From Laburnicola sp. R22_1 (lineage: Eukaryota > Ascomycota > Dothideomycetes > Pleosporales > Didymosphaeriaceae), in NCBI GenBank assembly GCA_014281115.1, contig JACONQ010000017.1, forward strand, positions 1,240,001 through 1,304,000: 64,000 nt of DNA. The letters are read 5' to 3'. Under the pieces are notes generated by a model. The model did no database searches. It was not told the DNA's origin and saw only the letters and a list, made by a program, of their open reading frames with translations. Positions 29,465-40,552 of the stretch are shown one piece after another. How positions within the stretch are numbered: position 1 is the stretch's first letter; every line of letters begins with the position of its first letter. The position numbers were made by a program, and so were the translations under genes.

Positions 29465-30128
29465 ATGTCTACCGCTGCTCGTCGCCGTTTGATGCGAGAC
29501 TTCAAGGTACGCCCCGCCACCCGGACTCAGCAGTTTTCTCTACAGCACAGCGCCGAACTTCGCGGATATGCAAACCTTGAACAGAGCAAGGCTAACGTGG
29601 TGCTACAGCGCATGCAAACGGATCCACCCGCCGGCGTCTCTGCGTCTCCCATTGCGGACAATGTTATGACTTGGTATACCGACCCGCACGCAACAGTAAT
29701 GTCAGGAAGTCCGACTTACACGGTTGCAGGAACGCTGTTATCATCGGACCCGCAGACACGCCCTTCGAGGATGGCACGTTCAGGCTGGTGATGCACTTCG
29801 AGGAGGCGTACCCGAACAAGCCCCCCGGTGTCAAATTCATCAGCCAGATGTTCCATCCCAACGTATACGGCACCGGCGAGCTCTGTCTGGACATTTTGCA
29901 GAATAGATGGAGTCCGACTTATGATGTGGCGGCCATCCTGACCAGCATCCAGAGGTAGGTTGGGCTGCGAGCAGCTGGAGTTGGCTCATACTGACAGCGA
30001 GCAGTCTGCTCAACGACCCGAACACATCCTCGCCCGCCAACGTCGAAGCGTCGAACCTGTACAAGGACAACCGCCGGGAGTACACCAAGCGCGTGCGCGA
30101 GACTGTGGAGAAGAGCTGGGATGACTGA
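29465..30128 (+). CDS. rad6: Ubiquitin-conjugating enzyme E2 Rad6/Ubc2
   Basis: Four exons (29465-29506, 29609-29673, 29730-29954, 30005-30128) encode 151 residues, the normal length for fungal Rad6. The protein begins [16 protein letters not shown], the Rad6-specific N-terminus that contacts Rad18 and Ubr1. It has the HPN motif ([10 protein letters not shown]), the catalytic C88 in [11 protein letters not shown], and ends TVEKSWDD. With E3 partners it acts in post-replication repair (PCNA ubiquitination with Rad18), in histone H2B ubiquitination (with Bre1) and in N-end-rule degradation (with Ubr1). Each of the three introns has GT..AG borders, and splicing restores family residues at each junction (DFK-RMQ, TW-NAV, IQ-SLLND). 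The downstream gene is kinesin-1 in the same direction. Confidence 0.97.
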
Positions 30129-30803
30129 GACGGCGGAGACACGGCGGCACGATGGCACGATGGCAAGATAGCACACGATGCATGAAAGGAGTTCTCTGGT
30201 ATTGGAGCAGCGGCTGCGCTTGGTAGATTGAATGTCCTGGGTCTGTTTTCTCATAGCGAAGGCGTTGGGGTCCTGCTCGGTTTCATAACGGCCGTCGGAC
30301 GAGTGCTGCGCTTCTAGTCACAATGTACACGGATCCACGTCACACTGCTACGCTGCCAGACTGTCATGTTTCGTGAATATCTATCTGTGTGAATGACTTG
30401 GCAAGGGGAGGGCCTGGGCACCGTGCAAGCGTGGGCCGGAAGGCTGAAGGCCGCGGGGGGAGTCGCGCTAGCAGCGTCAACAACGTCGACGCATGTTGAC
30501 TTGTGCAGGCTTCCCTGGGTAAACTGTAATTGCCCGCCTGCACTCTGCGCTGCCCATCCACGCTCTGCCTGCCCCTCTGCCGTCATTCCGCAGCCCTGCG
30601 CTATCCTGAAGCAGGACGATCCGTTTCCCCTGATAGCGGGCGGGGCGCCAATCTCCTGCCCTGCGTCGCGCCGAGGCCTTCAGATACACTCGACCTTGAC
30701 GTGCCACGACAGGACCCGCAGCGACGCCCGACGCCGCAGCTGAGAGCGCGACGACAGATTCCGGAGAGGCCGCCGGGCCCGAGAGCGATACTGTGCTGCC
30801 ATC
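30129..30803. other. Intergenic, kinesin-1 promoter and leader
   Basis: This is GC-rich sequence. Open frames here (for example 30393-30743 plus and 30477-31022 minus) are shadows without domain patterns. They run across the splice sites of the first kinesin exons. Confidence 0.6.
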
Positions 30804-33800
30804 ATGTCGTAAGTCTTCCCTTCCTGTGGGCGGTGTGGGGGACTCGGCGGGCATGCCTGCTAACAAAGGGCCGCTACAGGAGCTCCAACACAATAAAAGG
30901 TGTGGCTTGCTTGATGCACTACGGGACGAACGGACGTACTGACAGGCCGCAGTGGTGGCGCGGTTCCGCCCGCAGAACAAGGTCGAAATCGCCAGCGGCG
31001 GAGAGCCCATAGTCGAGTTCACAGATCAGGACACATGCTCCATCTCGGTATGCGTCTTGACACAAACCCAAGTGGATAGGAAACGACTGTCGCTGACCCA
31101 TGCGCGCTGCAGTCAAAAGAGGCCTCCGGGTCCTTCACCTTCGACCGTGTGTTCGACATGGCGTCGCGCCAGGACGAGGTCTTCGATTATTCGATCCGGC
31201 CGACCGTCGACGACATCCTGAACGGATACAACGGTACCGTGTTCGCCTATGGCCAGACGGGTGCCGGCAAGTCATATACCATGATGGGAACAGACATCGA
31301 CGACGACAAGGGCAAGGGTATTATCCCGCGAATCGTCGAGCAGATATTCGCCAGCATACTAGGCTCGGCAAGTGATATCGAGTACACTGTCAGGGTCAGC
31401 TATATGGAAATCTACATGGAACGTATAAGAGATCTTTTGGTTCCACAGAACGACAACCTGCCCGTGCACGAAGAAAAGAACAGGGGTGTGTATGTCAAGG
31501 GTCTTCTGGAGGTCTATGTCTCGAGCGTAGAGGAGGTCTATGAGGTCATGAGGAGAGGTGGAAATGCCAGAGCCGTCGCCGCTACGAACATGAACCAGGA
31601 GTCTTCGCGGTCACATTCCATTTTCGTCATCACCGTCTCGCAGAAGAATGTCGGCAACGGCTCAATGAAGAGTGGGCAGCTCTTCCTGGTAGATCTTGCT
31701 GGTTCCGAGAAAGTGGGCAAAACAGGCGCGAGTGGACAGACACTGGAAGAGGCCAAGAAGATCAACAAGAGTTTGAGTGCTCTAGGCATGGTCATCAACG
31801 CGCTGACAGACGGCAAATCCTTGCATATTCCCTACCGAGACTCCAAACTCACCCGTATCCTACAAGAATCGCTGGGAGGTAACTCACGTACAACCTTGAT
31901 CATCAACTGCTCGCCAAGTAGTTACAACGATGTAGAAACTTTAGGTACGCTAAAGTTCGGTATGCGAGCGAAATCGATCAAGAACAAAGCCAAGGTCAAC
32001 CAAGAACTCAGCCCGGCAGAGCTTAAGGCGATGCTCAAGAAGGCTCAGGGCCAAGTCACGACGTTTGAAGGCTATATTGCCTCTCTCGAGGGAGAAGTTC
32101 AACTCTGGCGCGCCGGCGAAAGTGTCCCCAAAGATAGGTGGACACCGGCCCTTGAGTCGGGCACAATAAGCAAAAGGGCTCCCTCCACGCCCTCACGTAC
32201 ACAGACACCGTCGAGATTAGACGCCACAAAGAGCTCAGAAACACCATCAAGACCAGATTCTAGGATAGAGCTCGATCGAGCGGCTACACCTAGTATACCC
32301 CTAGAGAAAGATGAGAAAGACGAATTCTTGCGGAGAGAAAACGAACTTCAAGACCAAGTCGCAGAGAAAGAGACACAGCTCGCCAAGGCAGAGGACATGC
32401 TGAAAACTGCAAAGGAGGAGCTTACATATTTCAGGGAGCGGGATTCCAAAGCAAATAAGGACACTGAGCGAATGACAACCGAATTGAATGAGCTCAAGAT
32501 GCAGATTGAGAAGCTCAACTTCGAGGGCAAGGAAGCTTTCATCACGATGGACGGTCTCAAGGAGGCCAACGCCGAGCTCACGACCGAGCTGGATGATGTG
32601 AAGCAGCAGCTTTTGGACGCCCGAATGAATGCAAAGGAATCTACTGCTGCATTGGACGAGAAGAAAAAGAAGAAGGCAGAGGCTATGGCACAGATGATGG
32701 CAGGCTTTGACCTTGGCGGAGAAGTATTTAGCGACAACGAACGCAGTATCCGGAAGATCATCGAACAGCTAGATGCCCTTCACGACATAAGCTCCTCGGG
32801 CGAATCTGTTGCACCGGATGCCATCAAGGAAGTTCGCGAGAAGCTGGTTGAGACCCAGGGAATCGTGCGACAAGCGGAACTATGTCTCACCGCTCGTCAT
32901 GACGAAGACAGCACCCAGAATCGACGACGTGAAGCACTAGAACAACGTATCGGGAATCTGCAGCAAGCATATGAAGAGCTACTCGAGCGAAATCTGTCTG
33001 ACGCCGACAAAGACGAGATTAAAAGCCGGCTTGCCGAGGCATATGAAGCTCGTCAAGAAGGTAACATTGAGCTTGTTGGGGAACTCAAAGAGGACCTCGT
33101 CCGCAAATCGGAAGAAAACTCCAAGCTAATGGCTGAAATTGATGGGCTACAACAACGTATCAAGAGTGGCGCCATCGCTAATGGTGTAGCCAACGGCATC
33201 AACGGCAAGACTGTCCAGCAGCAGATCGCCGAGTTCGATAATATGAAGAAGAGCCTAATGCGGGATCTACAGAACAGGTGCGAGCGGGTAAGTACTTCTC
33301 AAACCACTCCATTCTTCCTCGTGAAGCTTAATATTATGTATTAACGTTTCCGGATGAATAGGTCGTCGAACTTGAAATTTCGCTGGATGAAACGCGCGAG
33401 CAGTACAACAATGTACTCCGAACATCCAACAACCGCGCCCAGCAAAAGAAGATGATGTTCCTAGAGCGCAACCTCGAACAGCTTACTGTTGTGCAACGCC
33501 AGCTTGTAGAACAAAACTCTAGTCTCAAGAAAGAGGTCGCCATTGCGGAGCGCAAGCTCATCGCTCGAAACGAGCGCATACAAAGTCTGGAGCAGTTGTT
33601 GCAAGACAGCCAGGAGAAACTAACAGCAGCGAACCATCGGTACGTGGAGAAACTTTCTTCATTTCTCCATGTCTTTTCAAGTAAACGCTCCGACCAGGTC
33701 CCTCATCACTTCTTATCTCTTTATCGCTCTGGGGATGAGCAACTTGAACGGGATTCGATCCCTTCCTTTCCTTCTCTCTCTTCTACCTTGGATGAATGGA

Positions 33801-34084
33801 TCAAGGTTAACAAGTCGGATCACAGATTCGAAGCCCAGCTCACCGCCGTGAAAGAGCGCCTAGAGGCCGCAAAACAGGGCTCCACACGCGGTCTAGGATC
33901 GCCTACCAGCGGTGCCTCGTTCGCATTCGGCGGCGGCGCCGTCGGGTCCCGCGTTGCGAAGCCGATTCGGGGAGGCGGACCCGTGCAGGACGGACCCGTC
34001 CTTCCCGTACTCGGCAACCTGCAAGCACAAGAAGCAGGTAATCAGAGCGGAAAGAGGACGAGTTGGTTCTTCAACCAGCGGTAG
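30804..34084 (+). CDS. Kinesin-1 heavy chain
   Basis: Six exons (30804-30808, 30880-30899, 30953-31047, 31113-33297, 33362-33639, 33836-34084) encode 943 residues, the usual size of fungal conventional kinesin. The motor domain (about 1-335) begins SSNTIKVVARFRPQN. It carries the P-loop GQTGAGKSYT (87-96), the switch I block NQESSRSHSIF and the switch II block LVDLAGSEKVGKTGA. Its end is marked by HIPYRDSKLTRILQESLGG. Long coiled coils follow, interrupted by a Ser/Thr/Pro-rich hinge near residues 340-400. The C-terminus is the fungal kinesin-1 tail ending KRTSWFFNQR. It moves cargo toward microtubule plus ends (secretory vesicles, dynein return). The first coding exon is only 5 nt and the second 20 nt; both are needed to complete the N-terminal strand. 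Confidence 0.95.
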
Positions 34085-35518
34085 GCATAACACGTGGTGA
34101 TTTGCATAGCATAGTAAGAGCAGCATGAAGGAAGGGAGGATTTGGATATTTCTTCGGTTGAGCTTTTGGCGTTGCTGGCGACGAAGAGGTCTGGTAAGCT
34201 GTCTCATCTCACAGATATATCTTATTGATCAAGAAACGGGTGGGAGCTGCACTAGTTGGTCTCTCCGGTCTATTCATTCACATGCCTAACGAGGACTATG
34301 CGATGCATACGCGGGAGTTGGGAACCTTGCTTCTAGGTAGCTTTTATATCCCCAAGATTAGTCTTAGTTGCTTGCGTGATCGTCGCCTTTGGGGTTCTGC
34401 GGTTGAGATGTGTGCTGTGAGTGTGTGGGTGTTCGACTGGCTGTGCCACCAACATGGCAGTGCTTGTTGGGATGTGATCAAGAGCCTCGCCGCGCTACCT
34501 AAGATGTCTCACACATGGCGATAGGGCCTTCCATCTTCTAACAGATTAAAATAGTCCCTTCGCCGCATGCGCCGCGTTCATCTTCGGTATCTACTATCTA
34601 GTATAAGCACCCACGGCACAGCATAGCTATTTCCAAACTCCCAACTCGCCACGTAACAAACACAAGGTCTATCCGCGTCGACCACTCCCCGCCCTTGCAT
34701 ACACATCCATGCCCGCCCTCGCCACCCTCACCTCACATACTATCTCTCCACCCCGCGCGCCCAGGACTCCGAAAACGTCTCCTACGCACATCCGCACTAC
34801 CTCACGCATCCAACTTTACAACTTCACCAGCAAGCAAGCCACCCCCGAAGCCTAACGCTTCTTAGATAAGACGCTTTTTTTCTCATTTTTCAAAATTAAT
34901 CTACTAATACTATAAAAGCACACACACACACACACACACGGTGGTGAATCTAATAATACAAGTCTGCGTCGAAACACGCGAGGCATAAAAAGAAAGAAAA
35001 GAAAAGAAGGGTGTAAAAAACACCAGCCACCCATCCATCCATCCAGATGGGATGTAAAAGAAACCAGCAATGCTAAGAGAAAGAGAATAGGTATATTGAA
35101 CGAACGTGATGAAGATAAAGCGTCAAAAAAAAAAAAAAAAAAGAAGGCCAGCTAGCCAAAGGTGGCAAGCAAAGAAGATCAGATCTAGATCGAAGAACAA
35201 AAAGGGTAAAATAGATAAAGTTCGTCCTGAGCGATAACGAACGCAAAAAGAAGTAGCGATTAAAGCCGCTCGGCGGCCCCGCCCTAAAAGCGCAGCTGGA
35301 GGTGTCGAAAAGAAAGAAAGTGTTGCCTGGTCGCAAGTATATATCTGCTCTCACGTGTCCTGTTCCGTTCGGTTCTGTCCCGCCTGTCCTATGCTGTCCT
35401 ATCCATACTGTTCTGTTCGCAGAACCCAGCCGTTTTAGCGCGTGCGCCTGTATATACAAAAAGCCCTCCGTCGCTCCCATACCATTAAGCCGTAATTATT
35501 TGCCCCTCTGTTCAAGTC
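34085..35518. other. 1.4-kb convergent intergenic region with simple repeats
   Basis: The kinesin gene (plus) and the mucin-like gene (minus) both end here. It holds a CA microsatellite (34919-34939), a CCAT repeat (35031-35044) and an 18-nt A run (35125-35142). The 35040-35300 part is purine-rich on the plus strand and probably belongs to the long 3' UTR of the minus-strand gene. No gene is seen. Confidence 0.65.
34919..34939. repeat. CA microsatellite
   Basis: Ten and a half perfect CA units form a simple sequence repeat in the convergent 3' region. Confidence 0.95.
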
Positions 35519-38500
35519 TTAGAATTGTCGCCCGACGTACCTGGGATCCGCGAACTCCATCTCTCCGCTCCTCTTTCTCCGCACAATGGGGTCGTTGCTA
35601 AAGTCTGTCTGCGTAGGTCCGGGGCTGAGATGCTGATTCTTGGGTATGTCCAAGATGCCGCTGACGCTGTCGTTGCCGGTTGGCTTCCGCTTGATAGTCA
35701 AGGGAAGGCCAGTCGAGGCTAGAAGCGTTTGCCCCGGGCCTGAAAGGGTGGGTTGGCGGCGCAACGGGAGGGGCTTCTTGGGGAAGAGCGGCGCAGGGAT
35801 GTCACCAGGGCGATCCATTCTTGTGTTATCCCACCCGTTGTTTGCTTGACGCTGGGTGGTAACAGGAGGTGGGCGGGACATGGGTGGCTGGCCCAATGTC
35901 GGTGGGTTGTTTGGTGAGGGGCTTGGTCCCATGGGTGAGCGACGGCCGTCCGGAGTGTTGCGACCCGAAGGCACCAGAGGTTCCGGAATTAGAGAATCAC
36001 AGTCCGAGTCACGTCCTGGGAAGTGTGTGGCGAACGGCGCGGGTGGCGGGCGGTAGTGGTAAGGATCCGGAGACGGCGTGGCGCGGGCTGGCATTGATGA
36101 TCGAGGTGTGGGTGGCGGCGCCAACACCGTGATAGAATTTGCAGTCGCAGATTTCATGTCCACATCCAATAACAGATCGTGCTCGAAAGGATCAGAATAC
36201 TCATCAGCAAACGGGTCGCTGTGCCTCTCCGAGGCGCTGTCCCTGATAGGAGTTTCGCCACGGGCTTCTGATGGCGGTGGGCCATAAGGGGATTTCGAAG
36301 GATATTGACTCGCGGAAAGACTAGCGTTGGAGGCGTTGAAAGCATACGGGTTGACTTCGAGCGGTCCCTTCACGGTTCCACCCATTGGAGGCGGGTTAGC
36401 TACAGGCTTGGGAACTTCGGGGTCAAGGAAAGGATTCTGCGCCGCCTCGGCCTCGTAAGGATGGTTAAGGCTGACACTTGACGCTGCCGCAGCAGCGTTA
36501 AGCGCGAGGGATGGGTCCCATGCAAGCGAAGTAGCGTAAGATCCAGTGCTGTAACGAGACTCGCGAGGGAGCCCGGGCGTCCAGTCTTGAGCGCCATACG
36601 CACCCGTAGAATGACGCGAAGAGGCCTTTGACAAAGAGCGACCAAGTCCGCCGGCAGCGCCGTCTTGCATAGCAGGGTGGGCAGACGCACTTGATGATGA
36701 CCTATTGATTGCCCCACCGGCTGCGCCTGACATGAAAGGGCCGGCTCCTCCAGCTTCGGCATCATGTCTGTTGCTGTCTGTGTATCTATCTAACTTTTTC
36801 TCGGAAAAGTCATCTTCATCGTTATTGCGCTTGTTATGAAAACGTCGAGCAAGGAAGAGGGCAGCAACAAGCGCAAAGAGCAGACATGTGGTACCTCCAA
36901 CCGCGATACCAGCGGTCTGCGACTTGCTCAGTGGCGGCGGTTTGACCTCAGTACTCGCGTCTCCAAGTGGAGCCTCAGTGGGAGACGACGGCGAAGGTGG
37001 TCCAGCTGGGTCCGTTGGGACACCTGTCGGCACAGTTGGGGGAGGTTCAAGCCCAGCAGACTCCTCAGCAGGTGCATCGTTGGTAGCTGGAGCAGTCTCT
37101 AGGGATACATCGCTACTCGGTTGCACAATAGCATCGTCGGTTGCTTGCGGTGAGGCGTCAGTTGGAGTGGCCTCAACTTCGGTAGAACTCGGCTGTTCTT
37201 CATTGACCGCGCTGGTGTCGGTGCTGACGAGGGTTTCCGACGTAGGAACAAGCGCTTGGACAGGAACCTGAGACTCCAAAGTGTCCATATTGACTGCGGT
37301 TGATGCAGGGCCAGTCGTAATAGCTGGCTCAGTCGGATGAGCAACACTTCCGGTCGGAACAATTCCTGAGGCGACAGCGGTTCCACTCGATACTGGCACT
37401 GCATTGTCGCTTGAAATGGAGGTCCCACTGGAGATGGGCAACGGAGTTTCAGTCAAGGCAGAAGTTGAGCCAATTGTCATAGACACGCCCGAATCCGACG
37501 GCAGCACGGTTGTAGAATCGGTCGCGTCCGATGTGGGAATAAGTGGGACGATCTCAGATGTCCCACTAACTGGCAACGGTGTCTCAAGGCCAGAGGCCGT
37601 GGGTACGTCGGTGGGAGTCGGGCTTACTTGAGTCTCACTGACTGGCAACGGTGTTTCAATGCCAGAGGTCGTGGGTACATCGGTGGGAGTCGGGATTACT
37701 TGTGTCTCACTGACTGGCAACGGTGCCTCACTGGCAGAGGGCGTGGGTACATCGGTCGCAGTCGGGCTTACTTGGGTCTCGCTTGCGGGTACTTGGGTCT
37801 GACTGGACGCCGGCTCCGATGGAGCGGACGAAGCTGGTGCTGAAACAGCAGAGGGATCGAAAAGTGAAAATTCTGGCAGAGGCGTTTCTTCCGAGATCTC
37901 TACAGACGTGGGGTCCGCTGTCGTCGCGGTTGGGGAAGCAGATGCGGACGTGAAATCAATTTCGGAAACCGTTGTAGGATCAGAAGCGTCCTTAGGAGGC
38001 AGGAGACCACTAGTCATCGTCTCCGAAGGAACAGGTGCAGCCCCGGTATCAGATGCACCGGGAAAAGAAATACCATCACCTGTGGAATTAAGACTACTCG
38101 GTTCCGCTGAAGAGCTTAGGGTCCCCGAAGCTGTCTCGGATACAGGTATGCTGGGCTCAGCCGGTTTGATCGCAGTTGAAATCTCGGAAACGAGGGAGGA
38201 AATTGCACTTTCGGCACCAGTTGGGATGGCGTCCACGTCAGATTTTACCGAAGAGACCATGCTGCTAATATCAGATGGAATATTATCCACCTCAGACTTC
38301 ACCGACGAAACGATGCTCTCAACGGCGGAAGGACCTTGCTCAATGTCGGAGACGATAGATGAAAGCGTGTCGTCAATATCCGGTAACAAGCCAGTAGACA
38401 CTAGTTCAGGCAAAGAAGGCGCGGCGGTAGTTCCAGGAAAGCCGGTGCTCGACCCAGTGCTTGTCATAGGAGGCGCCTCGACGCTTGTAGTCATGGACGC

Positions 38501-39760
38501 TTCCATCTCACTCGTCTCAGTGGGCTCAACTCCCGATTGTGACCTGTTAGGCCCTTCAGACTCTGATTCGGTAGCCTCTGTAGCAAAACTAGGCGAAGGA
38601 GTCATCGTGGCCTCTGCTGAGCTGGAGGTTCTGGACACGATGGGGATTTCAACATCGCTTGCCGTTGACGGGTTGGTTGTCAAGGAATTCTCTTGCATGC
38701 TTGAAGAGCTCGCCGCGTCTGTTGTGCTTGCCTGAGGCGTAGCTGCCGATTGGGAAGCTTCTGAGCTTGTTTCCGAAGTCACCTCCTCAATTGTCGACGA
38801 AAGTGCGCTCGAGCTGACCTCGGATGTCGCAGTTTCAGTTGGAGATTGCGCCTCTGCACTTGGTGTGGCCTCTGACGTCGTGGTAATAGTCGTTGATGGC
38901 TCAGTAATTGAGATAGGCTCTGAAGTCACATCCTCGGTTGCCGACGGGTTTACACTTGAAGTGGTATCTAGTGTTGCTGACTCAGTAGTCGATATGGCTG
39001 TGCTCGAGAAAGGCTCCGTTGCACCCTCGGTTGCTGATGGTTCGATACTTGAGCTGACTTCTGATGTCGCATCGGTTGATAGGGAACCAATGCTCGAGCT
39101 TATCACTGGCGTGGCGACTTCAGTGGTCAAAGGGATGACACTTGAGGTAAGCTCCGATGTGGGGATCTCCACTTCCCCCGTGGAGGCTGGTGGCTCGAAT
39201 ATTGATGTTTCGGTCGTCGACAAAGCAGTACCTGAGCTGACTTCAGGGAGCTCAGCTTCGGTTGCTGATTGAGATACATCTGAGCCAATATCCGGCGTGG
39301 CGACTTCGGTGGTAGACGAAATTATACTCGAAGCAAGCTCTGATGTGGGAATATCGACCGGGTCCGTGGAAGTTGGTGACTCGATATCAAATGTTTCGGT
39401 TGTCGATGGTAGCAGAAGCGTGGACGATATCTCATCCACCGACGTAGAGGTAGATTCAAAATCATCAGGCGTGGGGACGACAACGACCGGAGTGGGAGCT
39501 TCTGGCAACCCTGTTTCCGGCTCTTGACTCTCTGGTACCCTTGTTTGATTTGTCCATGGCTGTTGTCGCCTGTTTAGGCGATGGTTTCGACGAGCAGAAA
39601 TGCTCTCTCTACTATTCAAGACTTCATCTATTGAGCTGGTCAGACGATCCACAGTGGAGAGGGAGTAGTTCAGGTGACCCGTACATTGGTGTTGAAAAGC
39701 TGCATTTGGAGTTACGAGCAACGCCGTATAGGAAAGGACCAGAACACCCTGGAACCACAT
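35519..39760 (-). CDS. Mucin-like Ser/Thr-rich single-pass membrane protein
   Basis: A single exon encodes 1413 residues. Residues 1-20 form a signal peptide (MWFQGVLVLSYTALLVTPNA). A short ordered segment with one Cys (HQCTGHLNYSLS) follows. Then about 900 residues are dominated by Ser, Thr, Pro, Glu and Ala, including three 24-residue repeats (72-bp units at 37565-37780). A single membrane helix (TAGIAVGGTTCLLFALVAAL) lies at about 950-975. After it come basic residues (RRFHNKRNN) and a long cytoplasmic tail of about 440 residues rich in Pro, Ser and Gly, ending DPRYVGRQF. The layout resembles fungal surface sensors of the Msb2/Mid2/Wsc type (heavily O-mannosylated stalk plus signalling tail), but I see no WSC domain or Msb2 signature. 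A role in cell wall or surface sensing is inference. Confidence 0.85.
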   Translation of the reverse strand: MWFQGVLVLSYTALLVTPNAAFQHQCTGHLNYSLSTVDRLTSSIDEVLNSRESISARRNHRLNRRQQPWTNQTRVPESQEPETGLPEAPTPVVVVPTPDDFESTSTSVDEISSTLLLPSTTETFDIESPTSTDPVDIPTSELASSIISSTTEVATPDIGSDVSQSATEAELPEVSSGTALSTTETSIFEPPASTGEVEIPTSELTSSVIPLTTEVATPVISSSIGSLSTDATSEVSSSIEPSATEGATEPFSSTAISTTESATLDTTSSVNPSATEDVTSEPISITEPSTTITTTSEATPSAEAQSPTETATSEVSSSALSSTIEEVTSETSSEASQSAATPQASTTDAASSSSMQENSLTTNPSTASDVEIPIVSRTSSSAEATMTPSPSFATEATESESEGPNRSQSGVEPTETSEMEASMTTSVEAPPMTSTGSSTGFPGTTAAPSLPELVSTGLLPDIDDTLSSIVSDIEQGPSAVESIVSSVKSEVDNIPSDISSMVSSVKSDVDAIPTGAESAISSLVSEISTAIKPAEPSIPVSETASGTLSSSAEPSSLNSTGDGISFPGASDTGAAPVPSETMTSGLLPPKDASDPTTVSEIDFTSASASPTATTADPTSVEISEETPLPEFSLFDPSAVSAPASSAPSEPASSQTQVPASETQVSPTATDVPTPSASEAPLPVSETQVIPTPTDVPTTSGIETPLPVSETQVSPTPTDVPTASGLETPLPVSGTSEIVPLIPTSDATDSTTVLPSDSGVSMTIGSTSALTETPLPISSGTSISSDNAVPVSSGTAVASGIVPTGSVAHPTEPAITTGPASTAVNMDTLESQVPVQALVPTSETLVSTDTSAVNEEQPSSTEVEATPTDASPQATDDAIVQPSSDVSLETAPATNDAPAEESAGLEPPPTVPTGVPTDPAGPPSPSSPTEAPLGDASTEVKPPPLSKSQTAGIAVGGTTCLLFALVAALFLARRFHNKRNNDEDDFSEKKLDRYTDSNRHDAEAGGAGPFMSGAAGGAINRSSSSASAHPAMQDGAAGGLGRSLSKASSRHSTGAYGAQDWTPGLPRESRYSTGSYATSLAWDPSLALNAAAAASSVSLNHPYEAEAAQNPFLDPEVPKPVANPPPMGGTVKGPLEVNPYAFNASNASLSASQYPSKSPYGPPPSEARGETPIRDSASERHSDPFADEYSDPFEHDLLLDVDMKSATANSITVLAPPPTPRSSMPARATPSPDPYHYRPPPAPFATHFPGRDSDCDSLIPEPLVPSGRNTPDGRRSPMGPSPSPNNPPTLGQPPMSRPPPVTTQRQANNGWDNTRMDRPGDIPAPLFPKKPLPLRRQPTLSGPGQTLLASTGLPLTIKRKPTGNDSVSGILDIPKNQHLSPGPTQTDFSNDPIVRRKRSGEMEFADPRYVGRQF
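37565..37780 (-). repeat. Three 72-bp tandem repeats in the mucin-like gene
   Basis: Units start at 37565, 37637 and 37709. Each encodes 24 residues with the pattern LPVSETQVSPTPTDVPTASG and small variations. Differences between units are single substitutions, so the array is likely to vary in copy number between strains. Confidence 0.88.
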
Positions 39761-40552
39761 GGCATTGTTGAAAAAAATGAGTGACTGAACTGAAAGGCAA
39801 AACGGGAAAGAGAACGACAGAAAATGTGAAACGAAAGGAAAGGTACTATGTCCTTAAGGCAGGCGCGACGAGGCGAAGGCCGACGGTATATCAGCTTGGC
39901 TGCATAGTGGATTCCAGTACGTTGGGGGCCACGCTTTGGTACCTGCATCCCTGCTGGGATCCGTCCAGGGTGATGTCGGGGTTGAGGCTTAGCGCGCACC
40001 GACCTACGCCTCAGCACCTGTGAGTCCGACGGTACTAGCACGTCAGCTAACAATAAACGGTATGCCTCAAGGCAGATAGTTTCACACGTATTTCCATAGC
40101 GGAGACGCCACGGACACAAACAGGTTGTCCATCAGTACGTCAGAAGCTTAACTCTCGTTTCCATACATACCAGCCAACAAGTTCCGCTTCCACAACGTCA
40201 AAAGCAGTTCGATCAGGACCTCGCCTCTGCAGACCATGCAGCTGACCAAAGCGTACAAAGGGCGTTACCTAAAGCGGTACACTCTTACAATGTGTGAGAT
40301 CCCGGTGATTTTGCCGTATGAGTGCGTTGGCCTGATGTCATCTTGTCGAGCTGTTCATTTCGCTGCAATCACACCAGTGCTCCCTCGAGACGGAAATGTG
40401 GAACGATGGCTGAATACGCGACACGTTGTCGCTCGCTGTGAGAATTACTACGTAGTAGGTAATGGTCTTTGAACGGGGCAAGCGTTTCTACAGCGAGAGC
40501 CAGTCTCCACGCTGTTGCCTCGAGGTATGTGATACGTCTGCCTGGACTCCAA
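39761..40552. other. Intergenic, nothing recognised
   Basis: This is the promoter side of the mucin-like gene and the 3' flank of the SDR gene, both on the minus strand. Open frames here (39712-40119 minus and 40236-40472 plus) show no domain pattern. Confidence 0.6.

Noticed and set aside
37908..39272. Long plus-strand frames inside the mucin-like gene
   Set aside because: These are antisense shadows of Ser/Thr/Glu repeats, which lack stops on the opposite strand because of codon bias.
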